A stretch of DNA of 64,000 bases, from NCBI RefSeq assembly GCF_001424105.1, contig NZ_LMQH01000012.1:362503-426502 (forward strand), in the 5' to 3' direction. The translations under genes were made by a program, and so were the position numbers. Below, one piece after another: positions 17,777 to 26,296 of the stretch. Source of the stretch: Chryseobacterium sp. Leaf394 (GTDB lineage Bacteria > Bacteroidota > Bacteroidia > Flavobacteriales > Weeksellaceae). The notes beneath the pieces are model-generated. The model searched no databases and was not told where the DNA came from. It was given only the letters and a program-made list of their open reading frames with translations. Each line of letters begins with the position of its first letter. The stretch's first letter is position 1.

Positions 17777-18715
17777 TTAGATAACGAATTTACTGCTAAT
17801 TGACTGATGCTCGTGCACCATCTTCATAACATCAGCAAATAATGGGGCGCAAGATAGCACTTTTATTTTAGTTGACAAATTAGTTTTCACAGGAATTGAG
17901 TCAGTTACAATAACTTCCAACAATTGTGAGTTTTCTATATTGTCATAAGCCTTACCGGAAAGCACTCCGTGAGTGGCCATGGCTCTTACAGATTTTGCAC
18001 CTTTCTCCATCAAAATATCTGCAGCTTTGCAAAGTGTTCCTGCAGTATCAATCATGTCATCGATAAGGATTACATTTTTACCTTCCACATCCCCGATCAG
18101 GAACATTTCTTCTACAACATTGGCTTTTTTACGCTCTTTATAAGCGATTACCACATCTGCACCTAAGTGACCTGCATAGTTTTTCGCTCTTTTTGCACCT
18201 CCCATATCCGGAGAAGCAATTGTAAGGTTTTCTAAATTAAGATCTCTGATGTAATCTACAAAGATTGTAGAAGCATACAAATGATCCACAGGAATCTCAA
18301 AGAACCCCTGAATCTGGTCTGCGTGAAGATCCATTGTCATAATTCTGGTAGCTCCGGCAGCTGTCAAAAGATTGGCAACCAGTTTCGCTCCGATTGGTGC
18401 TCTTGGCTTGTCTTTTCTGTCCTGTCTTGCAAGACCGAAGTAAGGCAAAACAACTGTGATGCTTTTTGCAGAAGCTCTTTTGGCAGCGTCAATCATCAGA
18501 AGCAGTTCTAAAAGATTGTCTGCCGGCGGAAATGTAGAAGCAATCAGAAAAACTCTTCCTCCTCTTACAGATTCGTCTAAAACAGGCTCAAATTCCCCGT
18601 CGCTGAACTCCTGAATAATGATTTTTCCTAATTCTTTCCCGTAATGCTGGGCAATTTTTTCTGCCAGCTCTTTACTGGTTCTTGTAGAAAATAGGTAACT
18701 TAACTGATCGGCCAT
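17777..18715 (-). CDS. prs: Ribose-phosphate pyrophosphokinase
   Basis: This enzyme makes PRPP from ribose-5-phosphate and ATP, feeding nucleotide, histidine and NAD synthesis. It is 312 aa from the ATG at 18715 (MADQLSYLFSTRTSKEL). The in-frame ATG at 18739 would overlap the promoter -7 box, so I reject it. Visible motifs are the flexible loop DRKDKPRAPI, the metal site DLHADQIQGFF, and the PRPP-binding VILIDDMIDTAGT. It heads a two-gene unit with rplY. PRPP from this enzyme is the co-substrate of Apt (40969). Confidence 0.96.
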   Translation of the reverse strand: MADQLSYLFSTRTSKELAEKIAQHYGKELGKIIIQEFSDGEFEPVLDESVRGGRVFLIASTFPPADNLLELLLMIDAAKRASAKSITVVLPYFGLARQDRKDKPRAPIGAKLVANLLTAAGATRIMTMDLHADQIQGFFEIPVDHLYASTIFVDYIRDLNLENLTIASPDMGGAKRAKNYAGHLGADVVIAYKERKKANVVEEMFLIGDVEGKNVILIDDMIDTAGTLCKAADILMEKGAKSVRAMATHGVLSGKAYDNIENSQLLEVIVTDSIPVKTNLSTKIKVLSCAPLFADVMKMVHEHQSISSKFVI

Positions 18716-18736
18716 TTTTACATTTTTAAAGATTTG

Positions 18737-18765
18737 CAAATTTAAAAAAAAACCACAAGAATCAA
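18737..18765 (-). promoter_or_regulatory. prs promoter
   Basis: On the minus strand TTG (complement of 18763-18765) precedes TAAATTTG (complement of 18737-18744) with 18 nt between. The -7 box ends 21 nt before the ATG at 18715. Confidence 0.55.
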
Positions 18766-18775
18766 TCCTGTGGTT
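18743..18775 (-). terminator. Terminator of the GDSL lipoprotein gene
   Basis: AACCACA (18751-18757) pairs with TGTGGTT (18769-18775). On the minus strand a run of T follows. It overlaps the prs promoter, so the two signals are packed together. Confidence 0.7.
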
Positions 18776-18798
18776 TTCATTTTTTATTTTTCGTCCTT

Positions 18799-20334
18799 TT
18801 AAGGGAATTTCACTCCTGAATATTTGTTGGCATCAACCTGAGGTAAGGTAGATTTGTATTTCAGATTGATCGCTTTAATAAACTCATTGGCGACTACAGC
18901 GTAGCCTCTTCCTGTAAGGTGCACACCATCTAATGAGAAAGTTCCTCCGGTAATAAACTTAGCTGTGTACTTCACGCCGTCAAAAGAAATCCCGGAAGCC
19001 CCGTTGAGTTCCACCATTTTTTTGTTGGCATCTACGAACGCAAGTCCGTAAGTATCTGCAAGCGTTTTAATTGAAGTATTGTAAGCATCAGTAGCTGTTT
19101 TCACAGTAGCAGCTTCAGTTTTAGTTAAAACATGCTGATTTTGTAAAGGATAAGAGATGCCGTAGACATTCACAGGTGCCGGTGCTCCTGCAAAAGTAGT
19201 TCCGATAACTGATCTTGACGTTAAAAGAATATAATCTTCAGCTGTTGTTTGTCTTGCCTGTCCGAAAATCTGGCCGAAAGCTGTTGCTGTTGGTAATCCT
19301 AAAGAAGGAGTAAGAGCCGCAGTAAGCTGTGCAGAAAGATCTGTAAGAGATGTATCTTTAATTAAAACAGGGTTTGATGCCGTAGATGAAAGCAGATTAA
19401 TTCTGTTACCTGCACCAAAAGCTGTCAAAGCCTGCTTAAGAGGCCCGTATAAACTTGTATTTAAAGTATTAAGATTGGCTCCTAAAGCAGCTGGTGTAAG
19501 CGGATTGTAAGGAACTGTAGTAAACATCGGGATTGAAGTAACATAAGGTATGTTAGCCACCACTCCTTTCGTTGCTCCTTTTGCTTTCAGCTTTTCCAGT
19601 ACTGTCTGAATGGAGCCTGCCACAACCGCCGGATTCGAAATATCATTAGAACCATAAGTTGCAGGATTGGTAGTTGCAGATGACTGATAGATACCTGAAC
19701 CTCCGCTTGTTGCATAACTCAATACGTCGTTGTTTCCAATCCATAGTGAGAAGAAAGTGGGATTTCTGTTAGCAGCATCATCAGCGACTGTAGAAGTTGC
19801 ACTGGATGAGAATCTCACATAATAAGGGTTTGCAGTTCCGGATAAAAGTCCGGCAGCATTACCATATCCCGGAGCAATGAGGTGGAAAGATTTTGCACCC
19901 GGAACTCCGAAATTATTCAGAGATCCTGTTACTTTTGTTGTAACGCTGGTTGTAGGCGCGCCAGCCACATTTTCAATAACCGGAGATCCGTCTACAAAAG
20001 ATTTAATATAAAGTTTTGTTCCCTGAATAGGCGTTGTCCCAAAAACCAGTCCTCCGTTGTTGTCTGCCATAAGAGGCTGTACAAAAGCTCCTCCGCCGGC
20101 ACGCTGCATTTGTGCTGCAATCATACTCGGGTAAGATTCATTCTGCCCGTCGATATACAAAGCGTTGTCTCTGTATCCTGACGTTAAAGAATTACCTAGT
20201 GCTACATACGTGGTAAAATTGGCCTCACCGCTTGTTACGGCAATGTCTGTTACGTCATTTTCAAAATCTGTTTCGCAGCCTGTTGTAAAAAACAATGCTG
20301 AAACAGCTATAGAAGATATTAATATTTTTTTCAT
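18799..20334 (-). CDS. SGNH/GDSL-family esterase lipoprotein
   Basis: This 511-residue SPII lipoprotein (lipobox FFTTGC, Cys about residue 20) has an SGNH hydrolase layout. Block I is YVALGNSLTSGYRD (catalytic Ser in GNSL), block III is WIGNNDVLSYA, and block V is SLDGVHLTGRGYA with the catalytic Asp and His. A long Ala/Thr-rich insertion sits in the middle. It is probably anchored to the outer membrane and hydrolyses esters or lipids. It lies 13 bp downstream of the FadL-like porin gene, with which it must be co-transcribed. This suggests a release-and-import pair for hydrophobic substrates. Confidence 0.88.
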   Translation of the reverse strand: MKKILISSIAVSALFFTTGCETDFENDVTDIAVTSGEANFTTYVALGNSLTSGYRDNALYIDGQNESYPSMIAAQMQRAGGGAFVQPLMADNNGGLVFGTTPIQGTKLYIKSFVDGSPVIENVAGAPTTSVTTKVTGSLNNFGVPGAKSFHLIAPGYGNAAGLLSGTANPYYVRFSSSATSTVADDAANRNPTFFSLWIGNNDVLSYATSGGSGIYQSSATTNPATYGSNDISNPAVVAGSIQTVLEKLKAKGATKGVVANIPYVTSIPMFTTVPYNPLTPAALGANLNTLNTSLYGPLKQALTAFGAGNRINLLSSTASNPVLIKDTSLTDLSAQLTAALTPSLGLPTATAFGQIFGQARQTTAEDYILLTSRSVIGTTFAGAPAPVNVYGISYPLQNQHVLTKTEAATVKTATDAYNTSIKTLADTYGLAFVDANKKMVELNGASGISFDGVKYTAKFITGGTFSLDGVHLTGRGYAVVANEFIKAINLKYKSTLPQVDANKYSGVKFP

Positions 20335-20347
20335 AAGATAATCAAAA

Positions 20348-21583
20348 TTAAAGGGCGTTATACGATAGTCCCAGACCGAAGTAGAAAGCCTGCGCTTTTG
20401 CCTGTCCGTTAAATCCTAAGTAGCTGTTGTTTACACTTCTGCTTTGTGGGAATGTGTATCCTCCGGCTACATCTACACCGAATTTTTTAAGTTTAAATCC
20501 TAAACCACCGGTAAGTACAAATGTATTGAATGACGGAGTTTCAGGGATGAAATTTTCGTCTGTGTAAGGTGATTCGTCATAGTAACCTCCCAATCTTCCG
20601 TAGATCATATTTGAGAAGGCATATTGAGTTCCCAGTCTGAAAGTTTTAGAATTTCTGAAGTTCTTCGGCGCAACCAAAACTGTTGGATCTGCCTGATTCC
20701 CCGCCGGAGCTTTAGCAAAATCGATAGTCAGTTTTGAATATCTTTCCCATCCGTGATAGTTGAAATCTGCGGAAACAAGCCATTTTGGTGTTACTTTATA
20801 GGTCATACCGATTGTATACTCGTCAACAAGAGGAAGGGTAGCGTTAAAATTGTCAATACCGTCTGTTCCTAATCCTAAAAGTCCATAAACTGACTGTGAT
20901 GGGAATCTGAATGTTGCAGTAGCATTTTCAGCTTTCATATCTACCGGTGAGCGGTATGCAACACTCGCTTCAAACTTATCGTCCGGCTTAAAATAGAAAC
21001 CAAAACCAAATCCGTGGCCACTGGCATCCTCACTCTTCAGATTTACGTCTCCACCGAATTGCGTTACAGCTTTATCCCAGTTTACTTTTCCTGATGCGTA
21101 GATATAGCTCGCACCAAAAGACAGCCATGGAGCCATTTTTACAGAAACCATTGGCTGAAAATAAAAGCTTTTCAGTTCCAGCATCTGCACCATTTCGCGG
21201 CCTTCCCAATCATAAGGATATTCAATTGTACTTCCAAACGGGGTCGAAAAACTGAAACCTACAGATAAATTCTCAATAGGCTTATAAGCAATAGCAGCAT
21301 AAATAGGTGTTCCGATAGGATTATCTGTTTCTGTACTCTGAAGCGTGTTTAGATTTTGGAATGTAACCTTATTACTTGCTCCAAAACCTCCCGCAACAAT
21401 ACTTAGCTTAGAAGGTATGAAAGACATTCCCGCCGGATTGAAGAATGCAACACTCGCATCTTCCGTATGCGCACTGGTATGTGCCATCGCCAATTGTCTT
21501 ACTCCCTGAAGTGAAACCCTGAAGCCTCCTGCATAAGATAAGACCCCAGCCAGCAAAGCCGTTGATACTAATATTTTTTTCAT
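20348..21583 (-). CDS. OmpP1/FadL-family outer-membrane porin
   Basis: This 411-residue barrel protein has a signal peptide and the FadL-type plug start GGFRVSLQGVRQLAMAHT. It is followed by the family's NPAGMSFIPSKLSI element and strands such as FGFGFYFKPDDKFEASVAYRS. It probably imports hydrophobic compounds such as fatty acids across the outer membrane. It is first in a two-gene unit with the GDSL lipoprotein. Substrate specificity cannot be judged. Confidence 0.92.
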   Translation of the reverse strand: MKKILVSTALLAGVLSYAGGFRVSLQGVRQLAMAHTSAHTEDASVAFFNPAGMSFIPSKLSIVAGGFGASNKVTFQNLNTLQSTETDNPIGTPIYAAIAYKPIENLSVGFSFSTPFGSTIEYPYDWEGREMVQMLELKSFYFQPMVSVKMAPWLSFGASYIYASGKVNWDKAVTQFGGDVNLKSEDASGHGFGFGFYFKPDDKFEASVAYRSPVDMKAENATATFRFPSQSVYGLLGLGTDGIDNFNATLPLVDEYTIGMTYKVTPKWLVSADFNYHGWERYSKLTIDFAKAPAGNQADPTVLVAPKNFRNSKTFRLGTQYAFSNMIYGRLGGYYDESPYTDENFIPETPSFNTFVLTGGLGFKLKKFGVDVAGGYTFPQSRSVNNSYLGFNGQAKAQAFYFGLGLSYNAL

Positions 21584-21605
21584 AGGGTATTATTATTAAT
21601 TAAGT

Positions 21606-21613
21606 CAAATATA
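21606..21613 (-). promoter_or_regulatory. -7 box TATATTTG of the fadL-like gene
   Basis: Complement of 21606-21613, 23 nt before the ATG at 21583. No well-spaced -33 box was found. Confidence 0.45.
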
Positions 21614-21813
21614 AAATTATTTTGGCAACGTCTGTTAATAAAAGTATAATTTTTAAACATTAGGTTAAAAGAAAACTATGTTTAAAATAACAATTCCCCG
21701 AATAGTTGAGATAAGTAACTATTAACAAGACTTTTATGATTAAAATGTAAAAATTATTATACATCCGTTTAAACTTAAACATTTAACAAACAGAATAAAT
21801 GCTATTTTTGGAA

Positions 21814-21842
21814 TTGTGTAAAAATAAAAATCGATAAATTTG
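21814..21842 (+). promoter_or_regulatory. ricT promoter
   Basis: TTG (21814-21816) is followed by 18 nt and TAAATTTG (21835-21842), 23 nt before the ricT ATG. A second -7-like box, TATTTTTG, lies at 21803-21810. Confidence 0.5.
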
Positions 21843-21865
21843 CAAATTAAATTAATATACAATAT

Positions 21866-23383
21866 ATGAGTTGTGGATGTAAAACGTCCGGCGATTCTAC
21901 CCATTCGTGCGGACCTAAAAAAACCGCCAGTGGCTGCGAAAGTGTAAATACCTGTGGTAATAGTTATAAATTAAGTGTTTTCGACTGGTTGTCTAACGTT
22001 CAAAATCCTACATCAGAACGATGTGACTTTGTGGAAGTTAGATTTAAAAATGAAAGGAAAGCATTTTTTAAAAATGTAAACAGTGTTCCTTTACATATAG
22101 GTAGCGTAGTAACGGTAGAATCAAGCCCCGGGCATGATGTGGGCGTAGTAAGTCTCACCGGTGAATTGGTAAAGATTCAGATGAAAAAAAAGAGAGCTCC
22201 CGAAGATGTTGCTCTTAAAATATACAGACAGGCCAACCAAAAGGACCTCGAAGTATGGCAGGAAGCCAGAAAAAAGGAAGAAACCATCAAGGTTGAAGCC
22301 AGAAAAATCTCTCACAGACTTGGTCTTGAGATGAAAATAACTGATGTTGAATACCAGGGAGACGGCTCAAAGGTAACTTTTTACTATACTGCAGAAAGCA
22401 GAGTGGATTTCAGACTTTTGATTAAGGAATATGCATCAGCATTCCGTACAAAGATTGATATGAAACAGATTGGTTTCCGTCAGGAAGCTGCAAAAGTGGG
22501 AGGAATCGGATCTTGTGGAAGAGAATTGTGCTGTTCAACATGGTTAACAGATTTTAGATCGGTTAATACAAACGTTGCAAGATACCAGCAGCTGAGCATC
22601 AACCCGCAGAAACTGGCAGGCCAGTGTGGAAAATTAAAGTGCTGTCTTAACTACGAGCTCGACAGTTATCTGGATGCCTTAAGCCATTTTCCATCTTCTT
22701 CAACAACATTAGACACTGAAAAAGGAAGAGCTTTCTGTATAAAAATCGACGTTTTCAAAAAGAAAATGTGGTTCGCCTACGTAGATAATTCTATGGCGTG
22801 GTACGATTTCGATATCGATTTGGTTAAAGAACTGATTGCCAAGAACAAGAAAGGTGAAAAAGCACCTCCGCTTGAAGATCTTAAAATACCTGAACTCTCA
22901 GTAACATCGGTAGATCTTATTCAGGAGAACAGTGTTGACCGTTTTGAAAAGAAAGGCAGAAACAACAGAAACCGAAACTCAAATCCGGGACAGGGCAGTA
23001 ATCAAAACAGAAACAGCGGACAGAAAAACAAACCCCGTGGTGAAAGAACGGACCGTCCGGAAAGAACTGAACGCCCTCAGAGACCTGAACGCACTGAGAG
23101 ACCTGAACGTAATGAACGTCCTGCAGAAGATAAAAATACTGAAAGAAATTCAGGCAGAAATCAGCAAAACAGGAATCAGAACAATCAAAATCAAAACAAT
23201 CCGCGACCTCAGAAAAATCAGCCGCCAAAGGGTCAGAATGAAAAAACTGAACGTCCGGAAAAAGTGGTAAAGGTGGAAAATGCAGTAAATTCTGACAAGC
23301 CTAAACCTCAGAATCCTAATCCGAACAAAAAGAATTTTAAGAAGAAATATCCTCCAAAAAAAGACAACAACAATAATGCATAA
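21866..23383 (+). CDS. ricT: PSP1-domain protein RicT with a low-complexity tail
   Basis: RicT (YaaT) is part of a Fe-S-containing regulatory complex, best known in Bacillus for RNA processing and development. The core PSP1 domain carries the conserved cysteines GSCGRELCCSTWL and CGKLKCCLNYE (residues about 212-260), which are thought to bind a [4Fe-4S] cluster. The N-terminus is also unusually Cys-rich (CGCKTSG, HSCGPKK, GCESVNTCG). From about residue 355 the protein is a disordered tail with RPERTERPxRPER repeats and Asn/Gln-rich stretches, as in RNA-associated proteins. Its end overlaps gldH by 8 nt, so the two are translationally coupled. Confidence 0.9.
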   Translation: MSCGCKTSGDSTHSCGPKKTASGCESVNTCGNSYKLSVFDWLSNVQNPTSERCDFVEVRFKNERKAFFKNVNSVPLHIGSVVTVESSPGHDVGVVSLTGELVKIQMKKKRAPEDVALKIYRQANQKDLEVWQEARKKEETIKVEARKISHRLGLEMKITDVEYQGDGSKVTFYYTAESRVDFRLLIKEYASAFRTKIDMKQIGFRQEAAKVGGIGSCGRELCCSTWLTDFRSVNTNVARYQQLSINPQKLAGQCGKLKCCLNYELDSYLDALSHFPSSSTTLDTEKGRAFCIKIDVFKKKMWFAYVDNSMAWYDFDIDLVKELIAKNKKGEKAPPLEDLKIPELSVTSVDLIQENSVDRFEKKGRNNRNRNSNPGQGSNQNRNSGQKNKPRGERTDRPERTERPQRPERTERPERNERPAEDKNTERNSGRNQQNRNQNNQNQNNPRPQKNQPPKGQNEKTERPEKVVKVENAVNSDKPKPQNPNPNKKNFKKKYPPKKDNNNNA

Positions 23384-23837
23384 ATTTTTAGGTTTATTAT
23401 TTTTTGCCCTGTTCATCAGCTGTGGCTCTTCATCGGAAGACGTCATTATGAATCCCGTAAACGGAAAATGGAACAGAAAAACAGTGCAGAAATATAATGT
23501 GAGTATTTCTGATAATCAAAATCCTAAAAATATTATATTTGTTGTGAGAAACAACGATAGTTATCCTTACAGCAATCTCAGATTTATTGTTGATTTCAAG
23601 GATCTTCAGAACAAAAAAAGTAATGTTGACACTTTAAATTACATTCTTGCAAAGCCCAACGGCGAGTGGCTGGGAACTGGTTTTGGAGATACTAAGGAGA
23701 CTTTGTTTCTGTATAAAGTAAACTACAGATTTCCGAAAAACGGAAAGTATGAGATCAATGTGACGCAGGCTATGAGAAATGATAATCTGCCGGGTATTGA
23801 AGATTTAGGAATTAAAGTAGAAACGGCAAAACCGTAA
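23376..23837 (+). CDS. gldH: Gliding motility lipoprotein GldH
   Basis: GldH is an SPII lipoprotein of 153 aa needed for gliding in Flavobacterium johnsoniae. The leader is MHKFLGLLFFALFISC with the lipidated Cys at residue 16. The body matches the family: FVVRNNDSYPYSNLRFIVDF and GEWLGTGFGDTKE. It starts inside the last codons of ricT and is followed after 6 bp by the PBP1A gene. The ricT-gldH-PBP order is conserved in flavobacteria. The presence of gldH does not prove that this organism glides. Confidence 0.93.
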   Translation: MHKFLGLLFFALFISCGSSSEDVIMNPVNGKWNRKTVQKYNVSISDNQNPKNIIFVVRNNDSYPYSNLRFIVDFKDLQNKKSNVDTLNYILAKPNGEWLGTGFGDTKETLFLYKVNYRFPKNGKYEINVTQAMRNDNLPGIEDLGIKVETAKP

Positions 23838-23843
23838 TCATAC

Positions 23844-26219
23844 ATGGAAGAAAATAAAAACATTTCCGGAGGCAAAGGGAAAACTTTTCCGCTTCCGCCT
23901 AAAAAAAAGAAAGATACCCGCTGGAAAAGAGGAGTGAAATTCGTCTGGATCGGTTTCTTAGCTGTTGTTTTAGGAATTTCAGGTTTATTCTTTGCAGTTT
24001 CCCAAGGATTTTTGGGAGAAATGCCGGATGTGAAAGAGCTTGAAAATCCCGATATTTTTGTGGCTTCAGAAATCATCTCATCAGACGGCGTGGTTTTAGG
24101 TAAATTTGAAAAAGAGAAAACACAGCCAATTACATATCAGGAGCTTCCTCCTTATCTTATCTATGCATTGCAGGCAAAAGAAGACGAGCGTTTTTCTGAG
24201 CACTCAGGAATCGATTTGCAGTCTGTTGTAAGAGCCGTTGCATACGGAGGTAAGCGTGGTGGTGGATCTACGATTACGCAGCAGCTTGCCAAACTTTTAT
24301 TTACAGGAACTGCTTCCAGAAATAAAATACAGAGAGGTACCCAAAAACTGAAAGAATGGGTAGTTGCTGTAAGTTTGGAAAAAAGATATACCAAGCAGGA
24401 AATTATTGAGCTTTATTTCAATAAATTTGATTTCCTTTTTAATGCCAACGGTATTGAGATGGCATCTAAAATTTACTTTAATAAAAAGACTTCTGAGCTT
24501 ACTCTTCCGGAAGCTGCAACCTTTGTAGCAATGCTGGAAAACCCGAACAAAAACAACCCACACAGATATCCAGAAAAAGCAAAAGAAAGAAGAAACGTTG
24601 TTTTGGAGCAGATGCTTAAGACAGGATATATCGACAACGGAACTTATCAGAAAGCGATAGAAACTCCTGTTGTGGTAGATTATCATCCTATCAAAGATGT
24701 TACACAGGGATATTCAGCCTATTTCAAATCTTATCTGAAAAAAGAAATAGATAAATATCTTGACGATTACGAAAAAGAAACAGGAAAAAAACTGAATCTT
24801 TATAAAGACGGATTAAAAATCTACGTTACTCTGGATTCTAAAATGCAGAAATACGCCGAAGAATCAATCAAAGAACACCTTACCGATCTTCAGAAAAGAT
24901 TTGATGCCGAGCAGAACAGAAGGAAAAACAGACCTTTCTACTATCTTAACGATGAGCAGGTAAACAATGTGATGATGCAGGCAGTGAAGAGAACCGGAAG
25001 ATACAGACTTCTGAAAGCTGAAAATATGCCGGAAGATTCTATCATGATGGAATTCCACAAGCCTATTAAAATGTCAAGATTTACATGGAATGGCGAAGAA
25101 GAAGTTGAGATGTCTCCATGGGACTCCATCAGATGGCACAAACAGGTTGCTCAGGCAGGTTTGATGTCTGTGGTTCCCGGAACAGGTGAAATCAAAGCAT
25201 GGGTAGGTGGTATCGACTGGCAGCACTTCCAGTACGATCACATCAAGCAGGGAAAAAGACAGGTAGGATCTACCTTCAAACCTTTTGTTTATGCGACAGC
25301 AATTATGAAACTGGGAATGACACCTTGTTCGGTAGTTTCCAACGGAACATTTACCAAAGGAAGCTACAGTGTACCGGGACGTGGTGGAATGCTGACATTA
25401 AAAGATGCATTGGCACACTCTCAAAACCCTGTTGCACTTCGTCTTGCTGAAATGGCAGGAACACAGAGTGTTATTCAGACTGCACGGGATTTAGGTGTAA
25501 CTCAGGATATTTCTACGAGTTTACCGATGGCTTTAGGTGCTTCAGATATTACAATCTACGAAATGGTGGGTGCTTACAGTACTTTTGCCAACTACGGAAA
25601 CTACAACAAACCGGAGATGATCTGGAGAATTGAAGATGCCAACAACAGAGTTATCAAGGAAATTAATGCTGAGCCTAAAGAGGTAATGAATCCTAATTAC
25701 GCATACACCATGATTGAATTGATGAAAGGTGTTGCACAATACGGAACCGCTTCAGGAGAATTGGGAAGAAAAGGAATTTCTAAAGCAGTTGAAATTGCAG
25801 GTAAAACCGGAACAACTCAGAACAACTCAGACGGTTGGTTTATGGGAATCACTCCAAAATTAGCTACCGGTGCATGGGTAGGATGGGAAGACAGAGCCAC
25901 CCACTTTCTCGGAACCGGTGAAGGTCAGGGTGCGAAAATGGCATTGCCGATCTGGGCTATCTTTATGAAGAAAGTTTGGGCAGACAAGTCTCTGAAAATC
26001 TCACCTGATGACAAATTCGTAAAACCGTCAGAATGGAAAGACGGATGCAGCAATCTTAAAGGTTTAAGTTCAGGATACGGTGATGAAGGCGGATTACAGA
26101 CCATAGACGAGATCAAAAATCCGAAACCTGCCGACAACACGACTAAACAACCCGGCAGAAAAGAAGAAAATGTAAACGAGAATCTTAATAAGTCTGAAGA
26201 AATCGACTTTAATAAATAA
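23844..26219 (+). CDS. Class A penicillin-binding protein 1A
   Basis: This bifunctional peptidoglycan synthase has 791 aa. A Lys/Pro-rich cytosolic N-terminus is followed by one transmembrane helix (about residues 35-60). The GT51 glycosyltransferase domain shows the catalytic QAKEDERFSEHSGID, GGSTITQQLAK and the ALEN-like FVAMLENPN. The transpeptidase domain has GSTFKPF (SxxK serine), SQNP (SxN) and KTGTTQNNSDGWF (KTG). The C-terminus is charged and disordered. It is third in the ricT-gldH-PBP unit, which ends in a terminator. The function is certain at family level. Confidence 0.96.
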   Translation: MEENKNISGGKGKTFPLPPKKKKDTRWKRGVKFVWIGFLAVVLGISGLFFAVSQGFLGEMPDVKELENPDIFVASEIISSDGVVLGKFEKEKTQPITYQELPPYLIYALQAKEDERFSEHSGIDLQSVVRAVAYGGKRGGGSTITQQLAKLLFTGTASRNKIQRGTQKLKEWVVAVSLEKRYTKQEIIELYFNKFDFLFNANGIEMASKIYFNKKTSELTLPEAATFVAMLENPNKNNPHRYPEKAKERRNVVLEQMLKTGYIDNGTYQKAIETPVVVDYHPIKDVTQGYSAYFKSYLKKEIDKYLDDYEKETGKKLNLYKDGLKIYVTLDSKMQKYAEESIKEHLTDLQKRFDAEQNRRKNRPFYYLNDEQVNNVMMQAVKRTGRYRLLKAENMPEDSIMMEFHKPIKMSRFTWNGEEEVEMSPWDSIRWHKQVAQAGLMSVVPGTGEIKAWVGGIDWQHFQYDHIKQGKRQVGSTFKPFVYATAIMKLGMTPCSVVSNGTFTKGSYSVPGRGGMLTLKDALAHSQNPVALRLAEMAGTQSVIQTARDLGVTQDISTSLPMALGASDITIYEMVGAYSTFANYGNYNKPEMIWRIEDANNRVIKEINAEPKEVMNPNYAYTMIELMKGVAQYGTASGELGRKGISKAVEIAGKTGTTQNNSDGWFMGITPKLATGAWVGWEDRATHFLGTGEGQGAKMALPIWAIFMKKVWADKSLKISPDDKFVKPSEWKDGCSNLKGLSSGYGDEGGLQTIDEIKNPKPADNTTKQPGRKEENVNENLNKSEEIDFNK

Positions 26220-26241
26220 GAATACTCAACTGTAACTATAG

Positions 26242-26270
26242 AGACCTTCCATATTGGGAGGTCTTTTTTT
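26242..26270 (+). terminator. Terminator after the PBP1A gene
   Basis: AGACCTTCC and GGGAGGTCT form a stem (one G.T pair) followed directly by seven T. Confidence 0.85.
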
Positions 26271-26296
26271 ATGAAGTTTTTGGTTAATTTTGAAAT

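Noticed and set aside
22917..23270. Overlapping frames on both strands in the ricT tail
   Set aside because: They reflect the low-complexity codons of the RPER and Asn/Gln repeats. The ricT frame is fixed by its upstream domain.
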